Assembly: GCF_020193575.1 (NCBI RefSeq)
Contig: NZ_JADYVD010000003.1
Location: forward strand, 1 to 64,000
Length of the DNA: 64,000 nt
From: Ensifer sp. IC4062
GTDB taxonomy: Bacteria > Pseudomonadota > Alphaproteobacteria > Rhizobiales > Rhizobiaceae
Direction of reading: 5' to 3'
In this document: positions 9,601 to 18,248 of the stretch, piece by piece
Numbering within the stretch: the first letter of the stretch is position 1
Layout: each line of letters opens with the position of its first letter
Notes under the pieces: model-generated
Database searches by the model: none
Told to the model about the DNA's origin: nothing
Seen by the model: only the letters and a program-made list of their open reading frames with translations
Translations under genes and position numbers: made by a program

Positions 9601-12036
9601 GTTCTGCCTGCCGGTCGCCTTGAACCAGTGCTGGCCGCCGTCCGTGGAAACCTCGATGCCGGCGATGATGCCGCCGCCGAAATCCTGCGCCGTGCCCGTG
9701 ATTGTGACCCGCTGCCCCTCCACGAAGGTCGCGCCGACACTGGGAGACGTAATAGTCGAGGTCGGCTTGGACGTATCCGTCGATTGTGACGCGAGGATCA
9801 GGCTCGCATCCAGCGTCTGGGGTTGGATGCCCATGTCGGCAAACATGTTGACCATTGCCTGCTGGACATTCGGATCGGTCGGAGTCTGGGCGCCTTCGTG
9901 ATTGGCGTCCAGGCCCCAGGACCAGAAAACTGTCCCCGCTCCGAAGACGAGGGCGCCGCTCTCGGCCCGGTACATCGTCAGGCTATGGCTCACATCGGCG
10001 CTGCCGATGGAAGTCCCATAGTCGCGCAGATAGGTGTCCACCGAGACCGTCGAGAGCGACAGGTTCACCAATCCGGCAGGCCTGAAGCCGTTCTCGACAT
10101 CCGAATCCCATTCGTATCCGAGCAGGTTCTGCACCAGGGAATAGGTCTCTCCGGGCTGAAGGTTCGCGACATCCGTGTTGCGCCAGAAACGCAGGTTGGA
10201 ATAGTCGTAAGGAATGGTGATCGTGTCCTGGCGGTAACTGTCCACCGTGAACATGGTGCCCGTCAGCGAGTTTTCCGGCTCCTGTCCCGGGTCGGCAAAA
10301 CGTGGGTCGCGCCATGTGCCGGTGCCGATATTGCTCGGATCGGTGCTGGTGCCCCAGGTCTCCTTGTAACAGACCATCGTCCGGTACGGTGTGCCGTTGC
10401 CGTCGATGCTCGTTTCCCACCGAACCTTCCAGTAGCATTCGTTACCACTCCAGAAGGCGAGATTAACACCCGCGTCGCGCGCCGCTTCGACGTTGGCTCG
10501 CTGTTCGGCCGACCAGTACTCGTCATGCCCCACCGAAAGGAAAGCGTCGTGATTGAGCAGCAGGGTGCCGTTGCGCGTCGCATCGACGCCGGAAATGTAG
10601 GAAACATCGTAGCCGTTCTGCTCGAGCCAACGGATCGCTGAATGCTCCGCGCCGAATATGAAGTCATGGGTTCCGCCCATCACACTTGTGTTGGTCACAA
10701 ACGGGCGGTTGTAGCTCACAGCGCTGGCACGGCCGATCGCGTTTACCCCGCAGCCGCAATTGGGCGGTATATAGCCGACCATATCAGCGGGATCGACCGG
10801 CACGTTGCCGAAATAGAGGCTCGCTCCGCCCCATTCATTATAGGCCTGCCAGGTCGTATCGGACGTCTGGAAGACGATATCGCTCGTGGAGGTGTCGTCC
10901 CGGACGATGAACGGGATGTGGCTTGAGCCCGCCGTTCCATCCTCGCGGACGAGCTTGGCGATGTAAACGCCCGACGCCATGTCGTCGGGGATCGTCCAGC
11001 TTGCCGAGACCGACCAATTGCCGCAGTCGATCAGCCCGCGCGTCATGTCCACGATCGGATGCGGCTGCACCTGCGCCTGTGCAAGATTCACGTCGATCGT
11101 CGCGACTCTGCGGGCGCCGTCGCCGCCGTAATAGCCGAGCCGATAGATTTCGATCCGGTAATCGGTCGAGTCGGTTGCGATCTTGAAATCGACCGTCTGA
11201 CCGATATTGGTGCTGATCTGCGTGGCAAAGCCTTGGATGTTGCCGTCGCCATCGCCGTCGATACCCCATTCGCTGATGGGATTTCCCTGCTTCATATTTT
11301 CAAGGACGATCTTGTTCGGCGTCGCGGCGAGAGCGGTCACCGCGGCTGTCGTCGCCGCGGCTTGCTGGGAAGTCGCACTCAACAAAGCACTTGGCGAGAG
11401 GCTGGATCCGCCTCCGACCAGCCACGTTCCCGCTGGGAGATTGGATGCGGCTCCCACCGTCCATGATGGGTAGAGGGCCCTGGATGTTTGCGTGCCGCCC
11501 TCAGTGTCGGAAACCGACTTCTCCACTGAAGTGCCGGCGATACTGTCGCCAAGCAACCTGCCGAGTCCGCCCGTATCTTCAGGAGCCCTATCGAGGCCGG
11601 TTTCGCGTCGGTCTCTGCGGAGCCTGTCGCCGTCGTGGTGAGATTCGTTCGGATCTTGGTCTTCCCTCGGGAAATCGCCCAGTCCGCCAGTGTCCCGCGG
11701 GAACTCGCTCGCTCCGCCAGTATCCTGCGGGGCCTCCTCTCCCTCATGGTCCTCATGAGGCCTGTCGGGCCCGGTGTCCTGCAGCGCATTGATTTCTGCA
11801 CGCAGAGGGTGGATGTCGATCCCGCCTGCGTCCTGTTCGGATTCCGTATCGCGCCGTTTCCGTCTGGGCAATGGGCCGTCGCGCTCGATATCGACCGCGG
11901 TGCCGGGCATCACAGTGACGGAGATTTCGGGCGCAACATCCAGGTTCGCATGATAGGCGGCGGGGGTCGTGTAGACCCTGCTCGCACCACTGAAAACGCT
12001 CAAGTATTCATGGTTCTTGAGATGCATCCTGAGCAT
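6652..12036 (-). CDS. giant secreted protein: dimethylformamidase-like domain plus DUF4082/cadherin-like repeats
   Basis: This protein has 1794 residues from ATG 12036, which has GAAGGG 6 nt upstream; a TTG 30 bp further up is weaker. The order is: an acidic, His-containing linker with repeated D-T-G-G motifs (about 85-165); an Ala/Thr-rich stretch; a domain like the large subunit of N,N-dimethylformamidase (about 245-745; DGDGDGN, GHDEYWS, SGNECYW); an Ig-like domain (755-855); then four DUF4082 domains (starting about 857, 1111, 1370, 1632) alternating with three cadherin-like/Ig domains ([15 protein letters not shown] type). It has no N-terminal Sec signal and no RTX nonapeptides. With the exporter and adaptor genes downstream it is the probable type I substrate, an adhesin-like surface or extracellular enzyme. 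Catalytic activity is inferred only from the domain resemblance. Confidence 0.88.
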   Translation of the reverse strand: MLRMHLKNHEYLSVFSGASRVYTTPAAYHANLDVAPEISVTVMPGTAVDIERDGPLPRRKRRDTESEQDAGGIDIHPLRAEINALQDTGPDRPHEDHEGEEAPQDTGGASEFPRDTGGLGDFPREDQDPNESHHDGDRLRRDRRETGLDRAPEDTGGLGRLLGDSIAGTSVEKSVSDTEGGTQTSRALYPSWTVGAASNLPAGTWLVGGGSSLSPSALLSATSQQAAATTAAVTALAATPNKIVLENMKQGNPISEWGIDGDGDGNIQGFATQISTNIGQTVDFKIATDSTDYRIEIYRLGYYGGDGARRVATIDVNLAQAQVQPHPIVDMTRGLIDCGNWSVSASWTIPDDMASGVYIAKLVREDGTAGSSHIPFIVRDDTSTSDIVFQTSDTTWQAYNEWGGASLYFGNVPVDPADMVGYIPPNCGCGVNAIGRASAVSYNRPFVTNTSVMGGTHDFIFGAEHSAIRWLEQNGYDVSYISGVDATRNGTLLLNHDAFLSVGHDEYWSAEQRANVEAARDAGVNLAFWSGNECYWKVRWETSIDGNGTPYRTMVCYKETWGTSTDPSNIGTGTWRDPRFADPGQEPENSLTGTMFTVDSYRQDTITIPYDYSNLRFWRNTDVANLQPGETYSLVQNLLGYEWDSDVENGFRPAGLVNLSLSTVSVDTYLRDYGTSIGSADVSHSLTMYRAESGALVFGAGTVFWSWGLDANHEGAQTPTDPNVQQAMVNMFADMGIQPQTLDASLILASQSTDTSKPTSTITSPSVGATFVEGQRVTITGTAQDFGGGIIAGIEVSTDGGQHWFKATGRQNWTYNWVVQASGTYTIMSRAVDDSLNLETPSAGKQVTVSLPETSSLWTLATKPAVETVLDRNGVEVGVRFQTTTNGLVEGIRFYKGFYNVGQHVVSLWTADGTRLATGVSTGEPISGWQTVTFSSPVQITAGTTYVASYHTGGYYSVSDGYFNSAYSNGALRVAQNGGVYAYSNNAGTFPGNSYNGANYWVDVVFNAGPNIVPVAVDDSGLTVFRDGTMTIPISALVANDTDGNNDALTITAVSNAVNGTVTLDTQTGHVIFKPTAGYIGPASFSYTVSDGRGGSDQGSVSLTVEEGPVGVSLFQPTDGPSRSSFNDNRALELGMKFVASTSGTITGIRFYKAANDTGSHTGSIWTSTGTLLGTVTFTNESLSGWQTAKFSSPIQIAAGTTYVASYHTSGTYHATGNYFTTARTNGPLTAPASTTSSGNGVYSYGVGTVFPTSNYQAANYWVDVVFNQSTTNTAPTAANDNGLLAYYNTPLSIAASAVLGNDIDVDGDTLSITGVNGATNGAVTFDSQANRIIFTPTTGYTGPASFSYTISDGRGGTSSASVSLTVSRTTSLFAASDTPSVAATSDTSSVELGVKFVASARGTIIGLRYYKSAQDTGTHTGSLWTSTGTLLASATFTNETASGWQTVTFSQPVTVSAGTTYVASYHSNGRYAITPNYFGTSHSSGALTAPSSATSGGNGVYAYGTGSIFPTTSYNATNYWVDVLYEQATQNTAPVANNDSGFSTSTNAPLSIQASALLANDNDPDGDTITITGVSNAVNGSVTFNSQSNVVTFTPTNGYSGPASFTYSISDGVGGTGSAQASVDVIQQGAEQNVFAANSAPAIASVNDPSAVNLGMKFQADVAGWITGFRFYKGADNTGPHTGYLWTSTGTLLSSATFTNETASGWQSVNLAEQVAIQPDTTYVVSYSTNGFYSATSNFFASEVANNNLRALSSAQSGGNGVYGYGASGLFPTSSFNSTNYYVDVAFRPQLVA
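6655..9475 (-). repeat. internal tandem repeat array: four DUF4082 and three cadherin-like units
   Basis: The 3' half of the giant gene is built from a repeating unit of about 0.75-0.78 kb. DUF4082 units begin near 9475, 8705, 7930 and 7145 (minus strand) and each ends in a motif like [13 protein letters not shown]. Between them lie three cadherin-like units of about 95 residues beginning near 9000, 8225 and 7450, each with NDxDxDxDxxTIT-type calcium-binding loops and a [19 protein letters not shown] strand. The copies are clearly homologous but diverged, so this is an old protein-level duplication rather than a recent DNA expansion. Confidence 0.9.
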
Positions 12037-12073
12037 AGCGCGCCCTTCGCGATCGAATGGACCCAAGTGTTTG

Positions 12074-12098
12074 CAAAAGCTGATCCTGACAGCTTTTG
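12074..12098. promoter_or_regulatory. 9-bp inverted repeat upstream of giant secreted protein gene
   Basis: The arms CAAAAGCTG (12074-12082) and CAGCTTTTG (12090-12098) are perfect and separated by 7 nt. The hairpin lies about 40 nt upstream of the preferred start of the giant gene and about 200 bp beyond the end of the upstream glycosyltransferase gene. It could be an operator, a leader hairpin, or a weak terminator for the upstream gene; there is no strong T-run. Confidence 0.4.
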
Positions 12099-12296
12099 GC
12101 CTTCAGTGAACGACAGCAATCGGTGTATGGCCTGCTGCAAAAATTGGTAGCCGCGGGGCATCCCCCTCCACCGATGTGATTACCACCTCTGCGGCGGCAG
12201 GGTCCGACAGTCGGCCCGATTGGCCATCCGCCGGCGCCGGTCGCCAGATGCGTCTCGTCATCGTGGGCACTCTCCCCGATTTGCCGTCCGGTGACC

Positions 12297-13223
12297 TCAT
12301 GATATGAGCGCAGCGCGCAAGGCAGCACGGTGTCCGTGCCCCCACGCTGCCCGCCGCGCTTCGCCGACAATGATGCCAAGGCGAAACAGTGCGCTGGCCA
12401 CCGGCCCGTGGCACCGCCGATAGTAGCGGATGCGATTGCGGGTCATCAGAGCGGACAGGAAGGGGTCACGCAGATAGTCGCCGCCGATGTGCACGGCGCG
12501 CGCCGTCGTATCGTAGAGTACCGAAAGGCCCGACCGGCGGACCCTTGCCAGGTAATCGACTTCTTCGCTGTAGAGGAAGAATGTCTCGTCCCAATCTCCG
12601 ACGACGCGACGCGCCCGTGCCGAAATCGCGAGGATCGCGCCGGTGACCCATTCCACCTTCCCACCGGTGCTGTACAGGGTGGAATTATCGATGATCTCGC
12701 CGATCCCCAATTTAGCTGCCCTTTTGCCGCCGAGCAGCGCTTCCGACCACGCGGTGACGATCGTCGGCTCGCGGCGCAGGGACTTTGCAATGGTGTTGTC
12801 TTCGTGGAGTATCTGTGGCGCGACCACGCCGACCGATGCTTCGGCGAGCCGATCGACTAAATGGCGCGCCGCGCCGGGGTGAAGCCGCACGTCCGGATTG
12901 AGGACCAAAAGATCGGCGTGAGGCGCGACCGTGGCAGTGGCGGCGTTGATACCTGCCGAATAGCCGGCATTTCGGCCCATTCTGATGACCTTGGCGCCGA
13001 TCGGGTGGGTGAGCGCGAGGTCGGCCGAGCCGTCGCGCGAGGCGTTGTCGACGACGATCACCTGGCAATTCGCGATCCCCTCAAGTCCCGCGGGCAGGGA
13101 ATCGAGCAAGCCCGGCAACACGGACGCACTGTTATATGTGACGATCACCACTGCGAGGCTGACCGTCCTGTTTCGTCCCGGCACGGCGGCGTGCTGTCGA
13201 TCTTCGGCTTGCGGTCTGTCCAT
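12297..13223 (-). CDS. glycosyltransferase family 2, rhamnosyltransferase-like (WbbL type)
   Basis: This 308-residue GT-A enzyme starts with VVIVTYNSASVLPGLL and contains the family pattern VVDNASRDGS, N-A-G-Y-S-A-G-I-N and the acceptor-metal region LLVLNPDVRL, followed by FFLYSEEVDYLARV. The LNPD form in place of a plain DxD and the YSEEVDYL motif are typical of WbbL-like rhamnosyltransferases. That fits the dTDP-rhamnose genes in the same locus, but donor specificity is inference. The ATG at 13223 has GAGGG 6 nt upstream. The enzyme is cytoplasmic or membrane-associated and would add one sugar to the lipid-linked repeat unit. It is divergent from the 411-residue unknown gene. Confidence 0.9.
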   Translation of the reverse strand: MDRPQAEDRQHAAVPGRNRTVSLAVVIVTYNSASVLPGLLDSLPAGLEGIANCQVIVVDNASRDGSADLALTHPIGAKVIRMGRNAGYSAGINAATATVAPHADLLVLNPDVRLHPGAARHLVDRLAEASVGVVAPQILHEDNTIAKSLRREPTIVTAWSEALLGGKRAAKLGIGEIIDNSTLYSTGGKVEWVTGAILAISARARRVVGDWDETFFLYSEEVDYLARVRRSGLSVLYDTTARAVHIGGDYLRDPFLSALMTRNRIRYYRRCHGPVASALFRLGIIVGEARRAAWGHGHRAALRAALIS

Positions 13224-13560
13224 ATTGTGCCCTCATCTGCCCCCGAGCACGGAGGCTTATGTGATCTTTGCAGGAAGATCGCCGGCGTCAAAAGACTGTC
13301 GAGAGAGGTAGGGTGTCGGCCTAGCGCAGGCGCTGCGTCATCCAGAAAGTCAGGTGGACGGTGGCATGCGTCATCCTCTCGGAGTACGTCAGCACCATTG
13401 TCGACAGGCCGCGGTTGCGCTCGTAAGCCTTTGAGTGCACTGGATTATTCTGCCTGATTTTCTACGATATTCGAGATTTTGACGGCCATCGACCCGTAAT
13501 CGCCGAGCCTTTGGCCGCCCTTACCGTTTCCGTCGGGACAGCGACGCTTGGGAAAACCTC
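13224..13560. other. divergent intergenic region between GT2 and unknown gene
   Basis: These 337 bp separate two divergent genes and must carry promoters for both. Its GC content falls towards the 13440-13480 part (ATTATTCTGCCTGATTTTC), the likely promoter zone for the plus-strand gene. I see no convincing gene, repeat or recognisable operator. Confidence 0.5.
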
Positions 13561-14796
13561 ATGTCGATCGAGTTTCAGCATTCGTTGCCTCCAAGAGTGG
13601 AGAGCGTACCGGGAGACAGTAAGCTGACGAGACATTTCGCGAGCCGGATCGCGGCTGGCCCGCTGGAACGACTGCGGGCCCTCGAAGAGATTTCGGCCGA
13701 CGCCTGTATCCGGGTTGACGCGCTGATCCCTCTGGCGACACGCGGCCTGCCACGGATGCGCAAGAAGGTCTTGTTCGCCCATACCGCGCGCGCCGTCAAA
13801 ACCAGCTCGGGATGGTCGGAGCAGCCTGAAGGCGAAAGCCTTCGTTATACTGCCATGGTCGCGCTCGGATTGTCCAAGTTGGACGAGACGGCTCAACGGC
13901 AGGTTCTCGATGGCGACACCGCGGCTGATCTGGCACGAACGGCCGAAGCCCACGCCGAAACGACGGACGATACAGGGGCGATCGCGCTTGCCGCGTGGGC
14001 CGCCGCGGAGGCTGGACGTTTTCATGCTTCCCGGCTTTTCCGCCGGCTTGCGGCGCTGCTTGCCTCACAGTCGTCCGTCCATACCGTGAACTGCGCGTGG
14101 GCGCTCATTGCGGCGCTTGCCGGGCGGCATTTCGGGGAGACCCGAGATTTGGCGACCTTTGCCGCAAGCCGCTTGCTTGGCGGTCAGTCCGAGTCAGGAC
14201 TCTTTCCGCATATGCTACCCGCCTCGATCAATGGCCGCCTTCGCGCACATATCGGCTGCTTCGCCGATCAGGTCTATCCGATCCAGGCCCTCTCGCGGCT
14301 TCACTCCGCGCAGGGCCATCCCGTCGCCATCGCGGCGGCCGAGGCATGCGCCGCGCGAATCTGCGCGCTGCAAGGACCCGCCGGACAATGGTGGTGGCAT
14401 TACGACAGCCGCGACGGAAGCGTGGTCGAGGGTTATCCGGTCTACAGCGTGCATCAGCACGCCATGGCGCCGATGGCATTGCTCGATCTTCGCGAGGCCG
14501 GGGGGAGCGATCATCGACTGGCAATCGTCAGAGGCTTGGACTGGCTCGATCGCCATCCTGAGGTTCTGGCGCCCCTCATTGCCTATGACAAGAATGTCAT
14601 CTGGCGCAAGGTCGCGCGCCGCGAGCCCAATAAGGCCGTGAGGGCGATCTCCGCCTTCACCACAGCGCTGAAGCCCGGCATGCGTCTTCCCTGGCTGGAC
14701 GCGGTCTTCCCCCCGAGCCGGGCCGACTATGAATGCCGCCCCTATGAGCTGGGATGGCTTCTCTATGCATGGCTTTCTGAAGAGGGCGCGCGATGA
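13561..14796 (+). CDS. unknown 411-residue helical (alpha/alpha-toroid-like) protein in polysaccharide locus
   Basis: I do not recognise this family. The protein is predicted almost entirely helical, with repeated Ala-rich helix pairs (IALAAWAAAEAGRFHASRLF, VNCAWALIAALAG, AEACAARICALQG). It also has aromatic, Gly-containing loops (SGLFPHMLP, GQWWWHYDSRDG, EGYPVYSVHQHAMAPMALL). That pattern resembles (alpha/alpha)6 toroids found in terpene cyclases, glycosidases and lyases. There is no signal peptide or membrane helix, so it is likely cytoplasmic. It sits about 20 bp before a WecG/TagA-type transferase and upstream of wecC, with the same orientation, so a role in making or checking the ManNAcA-containing unit is plausible. 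Conserved W, H, D and Y residues around 285-305 would be the place to look for an active site. Confidence 0.8.
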   Translation: MSIEFQHSLPPRVESVPGDSKLTRHFASRIAAGPLERLRALEEISADACIRVDALIPLATRGLPRMRKKVLFAHTARAVKTSSGWSEQPEGESLRYTAMVALGLSKLDETAQRQVLDGDTAADLARTAEAHAETTDDTGAIALAAWAAAEAGRFHASRLFRRLAALLASQSSVHTVNCAWALIAALAGRHFGETRDLATFAASRLLGGQSESGLFPHMLPASINGRLRAHIGCFADQVYPIQALSRLHSAQGHPVAIAAAEACAARICALQGPAGQWWWHYDSRDGSVVEGYPVYSVHQHAMAPMALLDLREAGGSDHRLAIVRGLDWLDRHPEVLAPLIAYDKNVIWRKVARREPNKAVRAISAFTTALKPGMRLPWLDAVFPPSRADYECRPYELGWLLYAWLSEEGAR

Positions 14797-14817
14797 GCCG
14801 GGCCCCTGTCGAGGTGG

Positions 14818-15627
14818 ATGGCAATGCCTGACATGTTGCAGAGATCCGATATGGGCTCCAACCGCCAACTGTTGTTCGGCATGTACCTGGATGCCGTACG
14901 AATGGATGATGTGATCGAGGCCTGCCGCAGAGCGCTCATCACGCGCAGCCCGATCCTGCTCGGGGTATTGAACGCCGCCAAGATCGTCAAACTGCGCCGG
15001 GATACGCTGTTGCGTAATTCGCTCATGGAATGCGATCTTCTGTTGGCCGATGGCCAATCGATCGTGTGGGCCAGCAAGCTGCTCGGACGGCCACTACCAG
15101 AGCGCATCGCCGGCATCGACATTTTCGAGCGGCTACTGGTACTGGCCCACAACGAAAACCGGTCTATCGCGCTTCTCGGCGCCCGGCCTGAAGTGTTGCA
15201 GAAGCTACAGGAGCGGCTTCGCGAGCGCTTTCCCGGGCTGCGCATCGCGTGCAGCTATCACGGCTATTTTCAGCCGAGCGATGCCGGGCGGATAGCAGCG
15301 GGGATCCGGGACTCCGGAGCGGACATGCTGTTCCTCGGAATGACGTCTCCGAAGAAGGAGATCTTTCTCGGCAAATATGGTCCGTCGCTCAACGTTCCCG
15401 TCCTGCACGGTGTCGGCGGCTCGTTCGATGTGCTGGCGGGCATCACGAAGCGGGCGCCGCTTGCCTGGCAGCGCGTCGGAATGGAGTGGGCATATCGCTT
15501 GCTTCAGGAGCCGCGTCGGCTGGCGTGGCGCTACGTGACGACCAACGCGACCTTTATCCAGCTCTCGCTCAGGGAATTCGTCCGTCCCGCCCCTGCGTTT
15601 GGACCCGAGAGGGTCACGGGCAAATGA
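14818..15627 (+). CDS. WecG/TagA/CpsF-family glycosyltransferase (GT26), possible ManNAcA transferase
   Basis: This enzyme is 269 residues from ATG 14818, or 267 from ATG 14824, which has better spacing from GAGG. The sequence shows the family's features: GVLNAAKIVKLRRD, LLADGQSIVWASKLLG, the GARPEVLQKLQERL block, and FLGMTSPKKEIFLGKYG followed by VLHGVGGSFDVLAG with a basic C-terminus (ERVGxEWxYRLLQEPRR type). GT26 members add N-acetylmannosaminuronate (WecG) or N-acetylmannosamine (TagA) to lipid-linked sugars at the inner face of the membrane. Its neighbours wecC and wecB encode enzymes for UDP-ManNAcA, which favours a WecG-like role. It is 45 bp upstream of wecC. Confidence 0.9.
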   Translation: MAMPDMLQRSDMGSNRQLLFGMYLDAVRMDDVIEACRRALITRSPILLGVLNAAKIVKLRRDTLLRNSLMECDLLLADGQSIVWASKLLGRPLPERIAGIDIFERLLVLAHNENRSIALLGARPEVLQKLQERLRERFPGLRIACSYHGYFQPSDAGRIAAGIRDSGADMLFLGMTSPKKEIFLGKYGPSLNVPVLHGVGGSFDVLAGITKRAPLAWQRVGMEWAYRLLQEPRRLAWRYVTTNATFIQLSLREFVRPAPAFGPERVTGK

Positions 15628-15672
15628 CGGGAAACCCACACCAATCTACCCGACGGATGCGGAGCATGTTTA

Positions 15673-16929
15673 ATGAGTGAAGCGTTCAGAGGCCGGCTGG
15701 CGATACTCGGCATGGGTTACATAGGGCTGCCGACGGCGGTCGCGATTGCGACCCGAGGCGTCGACGTCATCGGCGTCGACATAAATCCCGCGACGGTCGC
15801 GGCCGTATCGCGCGGCGAGGTACCCTTCGTCGAGCCCGATCTCGCCGTCGCCGTCAGCGGCGCGGTCGCCATGGGCCGGCTTACCGCGACGTCGGAAGTG
15901 CCGGAGGCCGATGCGTTCATCATCGCGGTCCCGACGCCGTTCAACGAAGACAGGACCGCGGATCTGTCTTATGTCGAGGCCGCGGCCAAGCAGATCGCTC
16001 CGAGGCTCAGACCCGGCAATATCGTGGTGCTGGAGTCGACATCGCCCCCTGGCACGACTGAAAAGGTGGGGGGCTGGATCGGCAATCTACGGCCTGACCT
16101 GAGGATGCCTCGCGACGGCGAGACCGGTGCGGACATATTCGTTGCCCACTGCCCCGAAAGGGTGCTGCCGGGCCGCATCATGATCGAGATCGTCACGAAC
16201 GACCGCGTCGTCGGCGGCCTCACGCCAAGATGCGGGGAGAAGGCCGCATCCATCTACCGCCTGTTCGCGCAAGGCGAAATTCTGCTGACCGACGCGGCAA
16301 GCGCGGAAATGGCAAAGCTCGTCGAAAACGCCTACCGCGACGTCAACATCGCCTTCGCCAACGAACTCTCGCTGATCAGCGAGTCGCTTCACATCGACGT
16401 TTGGGAGGTGATCCGGCTCGCGAACCGGCATCCGCGGGTCAGCATCCTCAATCCCGGTCCAGGCGTGGGCGGGCATTGCATACCGGTCGACCCCTGGTTC
16501 ATCGTTTCGGCGGCCCCGCAATTGTCGCGGCTGATCCGTACGGCACGCGAGGTCAATGACCGTCGGCCGCACGACGTGGCCGAGCGTGTGGTGGCGAAGG
16601 CGCAACGGTTCAGAGCACCTACGATCGCCTGCCTGGGGCTCACCTTTAAGGCGAATGTCGACGACGTGCGGGAAAGTCCAGCCGTCGAAGTCGTTGGCCT
16701 CATTGCCAACGCTCTGCCGGAGGTCGAGATCTTCGTTTCGGATCCTTATGTCAGCACGCTGCCGGCCCCACTGTCAGGGTACGCCAACCTGCGCCTCGAG
16801 GGCGCTTACCAGGCCGTGGAACGCGCCGATATCGTCGTGCTGCTGGTCGAACACGAGCCGTTCAAGGCGATGCGACACACGCGCCTAGGCGGCAAAGTCG
16901 TTTACGACACGCGCGGGGCGTGGCGCTGA
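15673..16929 (+). CDS. wecC: UDP-N-acetyl-D-mannosamine/glucosamine 6-dehydrogenase (WecC/WbpA family)
   Basis: This 418-residue NAD-dependent UDP-sugar dehydrogenase oxidises C6 of a UDP-HexNAc to the uronic acid in two steps. It has the Rossmann motif GMGYIGLPTAVAIA near the N-terminus, the catalytic region with AEMAKLVENAYRDVNIAFANE (Lys/Asn pair), the active-site Cys motif GPGVGGHCIPVDPWF (about 262-276) and the C-terminal domain LTFKANVDDVRESPA. These match WecC-type enzymes; WbpA-type activity on UDP-GlcNAc cannot be excluded by eye. The product would feed the WecG-like transferase just upstream. The ATG at 15673 follows GGAGC by 8 nt. Its 3' end overlaps the converging wecB gene by 45 bp. 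Confidence 0.93.
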   Translation: MSEAFRGRLAILGMGYIGLPTAVAIATRGVDVIGVDINPATVAAVSRGEVPFVEPDLAVAVSGAVAMGRLTATSEVPEADAFIIAVPTPFNEDRTADLSYVEAAAKQIAPRLRPGNIVVLESTSPPGTTEKVGGWIGNLRPDLRMPRDGETGADIFVAHCPERVLPGRIMIEIVTNDRVVGGLTPRCGEKAASIYRLFAQGEILLTDAASAEMAKLVENAYRDVNIAFANELSLISESLHIDVWEVIRLANRHPRVSILNPGPGVGGHCIPVDPWFIVSAAPQLSRLIRTAREVNDRRPHDVAERVVAKAQRFRAPTIACLGLTFKANVDDVRESPAVEVVGLIANALPEVEIFVSDPYVSTLPAPLSGYANLRLEGAYQAVERADIVVLLVEHEPFKAMRHTRLGGKVVYDTRGAWR

Positions 16930-18087
16930 CTGCGCTTCGGCTAAATCGAGGCGCGCGTCGAATTCCACCGGCAGACTTCCGACGCCGAAAAAGTGCTCGA
17001 TCGCCCGGGTCGAGCGCATCGCGGCCTGCCCGTCTCCATAGGGGTTCACCGCGTGCGCCATGGCCTGATAGGCCGCCCCATCGGTCAGCAATGTCGCCAC
17101 TTCGCACACGATGCGATCCTCGTCCGTACCGACGAGCCGAACGGTGCCGGCGGCAACGGCTTCCGGGCGTTCGGTCGTCTCCCGCAGGACAAGCACCGGC
17201 TTGCCGAGGGTAGGCGCCTCTTCCTGGACGCCGCCGCTATCCGTCAAAACCACGGAACAGTCGCGCATCGCCTGGACGAAATCGCTATAGTCGAGCGGGC
17301 GCGTCACCAGGACATTGTCGAGGCCGACGAGCGGCGGAATGAGCACATCCCGTACGACTGGATTGAGGTGCGCGGGCAACAGGAACACGACTTCGGGAAA
17401 CGCGCCTGCCAGCCGGGCAATGGCACGGGCCGTTCGCGCCATCGGTTCTCCCCAGGACTCGCGTCGATGCGCCGTGATCAGAACGCTCCTCTTGCCGGAA
17501 ATCCTCTCCATGTCCGGGTTGTCGGGGCGCGCGTTGCGCGATGCGACATGGAGCAGTGCGTCGATGACCGTGTTGCCGGTGACGACGATGGCGCGCTCGT
17601 CCACTCCATCGTAGAGGAGATTGGCCTTCGATGTCCGCGTCGGCGCCAGATGCAGGGAGGCGAGTTGCGTCGTCAGACGGCGGTTCAGTTCTTCCGGAAA
17701 TGGATTGTAGCGGTCGCCCGTTCTCAGCCCCGCTTCGAGATGGATCAACGGGACCCTTCGATAGAAGGCCGCCAGTGCGGCCGCAAAGCAACTGGTTGTA
17801 TCACCCTGGACCAGCACGGCATCGGGTTCCTCCGCCTCTATCACGGCGGAGACGCCGCCTAACACGCGATTGGTGATATCCTCCAGCCTTTGCCCCTGCG
17901 TGATGATGTTGAGATCATGGCTGGGGCGAATGTCAAACAGCCTGTTGACCTGGTCGAGCATTTCGCGGTGTTGGCCCGTCACGGCGACGATGGGCGTACA
18001 ATGGGGCGAGCGACCGAGTTCGGCAATCAATGGCGCCAATTTGACGGCCTCGGGGCGCGTCCCATAAACAATCAACACCTTGCGCAT
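16885..18087 (-). CDS. wecB: UDP-N-acetylglucosamine 2-epimerase, non-hydrolysing
   Basis: This 400-residue enzyme interconverts UDP-GlcNAc and UDP-ManNAc. Diagnostic stretches are VYGTRPEAVKLAPLI at the N-terminus, TGQHREML, VQGDTTSCFAAALAAF, HLEAGLRTGDRYNPFPEE and LTDSGGVQEEAPTLGKPVL with RETTERPEA, all typical of non-hydrolysing WecB/MnaA. The ATG at 18087 has GAGAGG upstream; a longer frame to 18141 is unlikely. With wecC it would give UDP-ManNAcA. If the WbpB/E/D set at 29-32 kb acts on UDP-GlcNAcA, a WbpI-type role of this epimerase is an alternative. It converges on wecC, sharing 45 bp of coding sequence at the ends. Confidence 0.93.
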   Translation of the reverse strand: MRKVLIVYGTRPEAVKLAPLIAELGRSPHCTPIVAVTGQHREMLDQVNRLFDIRPSHDLNIITQGQRLEDITNRVLGGVSAVIEAEEPDAVLVQGDTTSCFAAALAAFYRRVPLIHLEAGLRTGDRYNPFPEELNRRLTTQLASLHLAPTRTSKANLLYDGVDERAIVVTGNTVIDALLHVASRNARPDNPDMERISGKRSVLITAHRRESWGEPMARTARAIARLAGAFPEVVFLLPAHLNPVVRDVLIPPLVGLDNVLVTRPLDYSDFVQAMRDCSVVLTDSGGVQEEAPTLGKPVLVLRETTERPEAVAAGTVRLVGTDEDRIVCEVATLLTDGAAYQAMAHAVNPYGDGQAAMRSTRAIEHFFGVGSLPVEFDARLDLAEAQSAPRPARVVNDFAA

Positions 18088-18248
18088 GCCGGCCTCTCTT
18101 TCTGACCATGCTGGCTGAGATCGCGACAGCCTCGGTACCAACCCTCGGTCGGGCGCGATCGATCTCCCCTGGGACTCCGGGGGAACGCCTGCTCCCTTAA
18201 TGCCCCATGCGGCTCCCCACGCCGCTCGGAATCCGTGCGTGCAGCACC

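Noticed and set aside
6652..12036. RTX toxin assignment for the giant secreted protein
   Set aside because: No GGxGxDxxx nonapeptide arrays are present; calcium-loop-like residues belong to cadherin-like domains.
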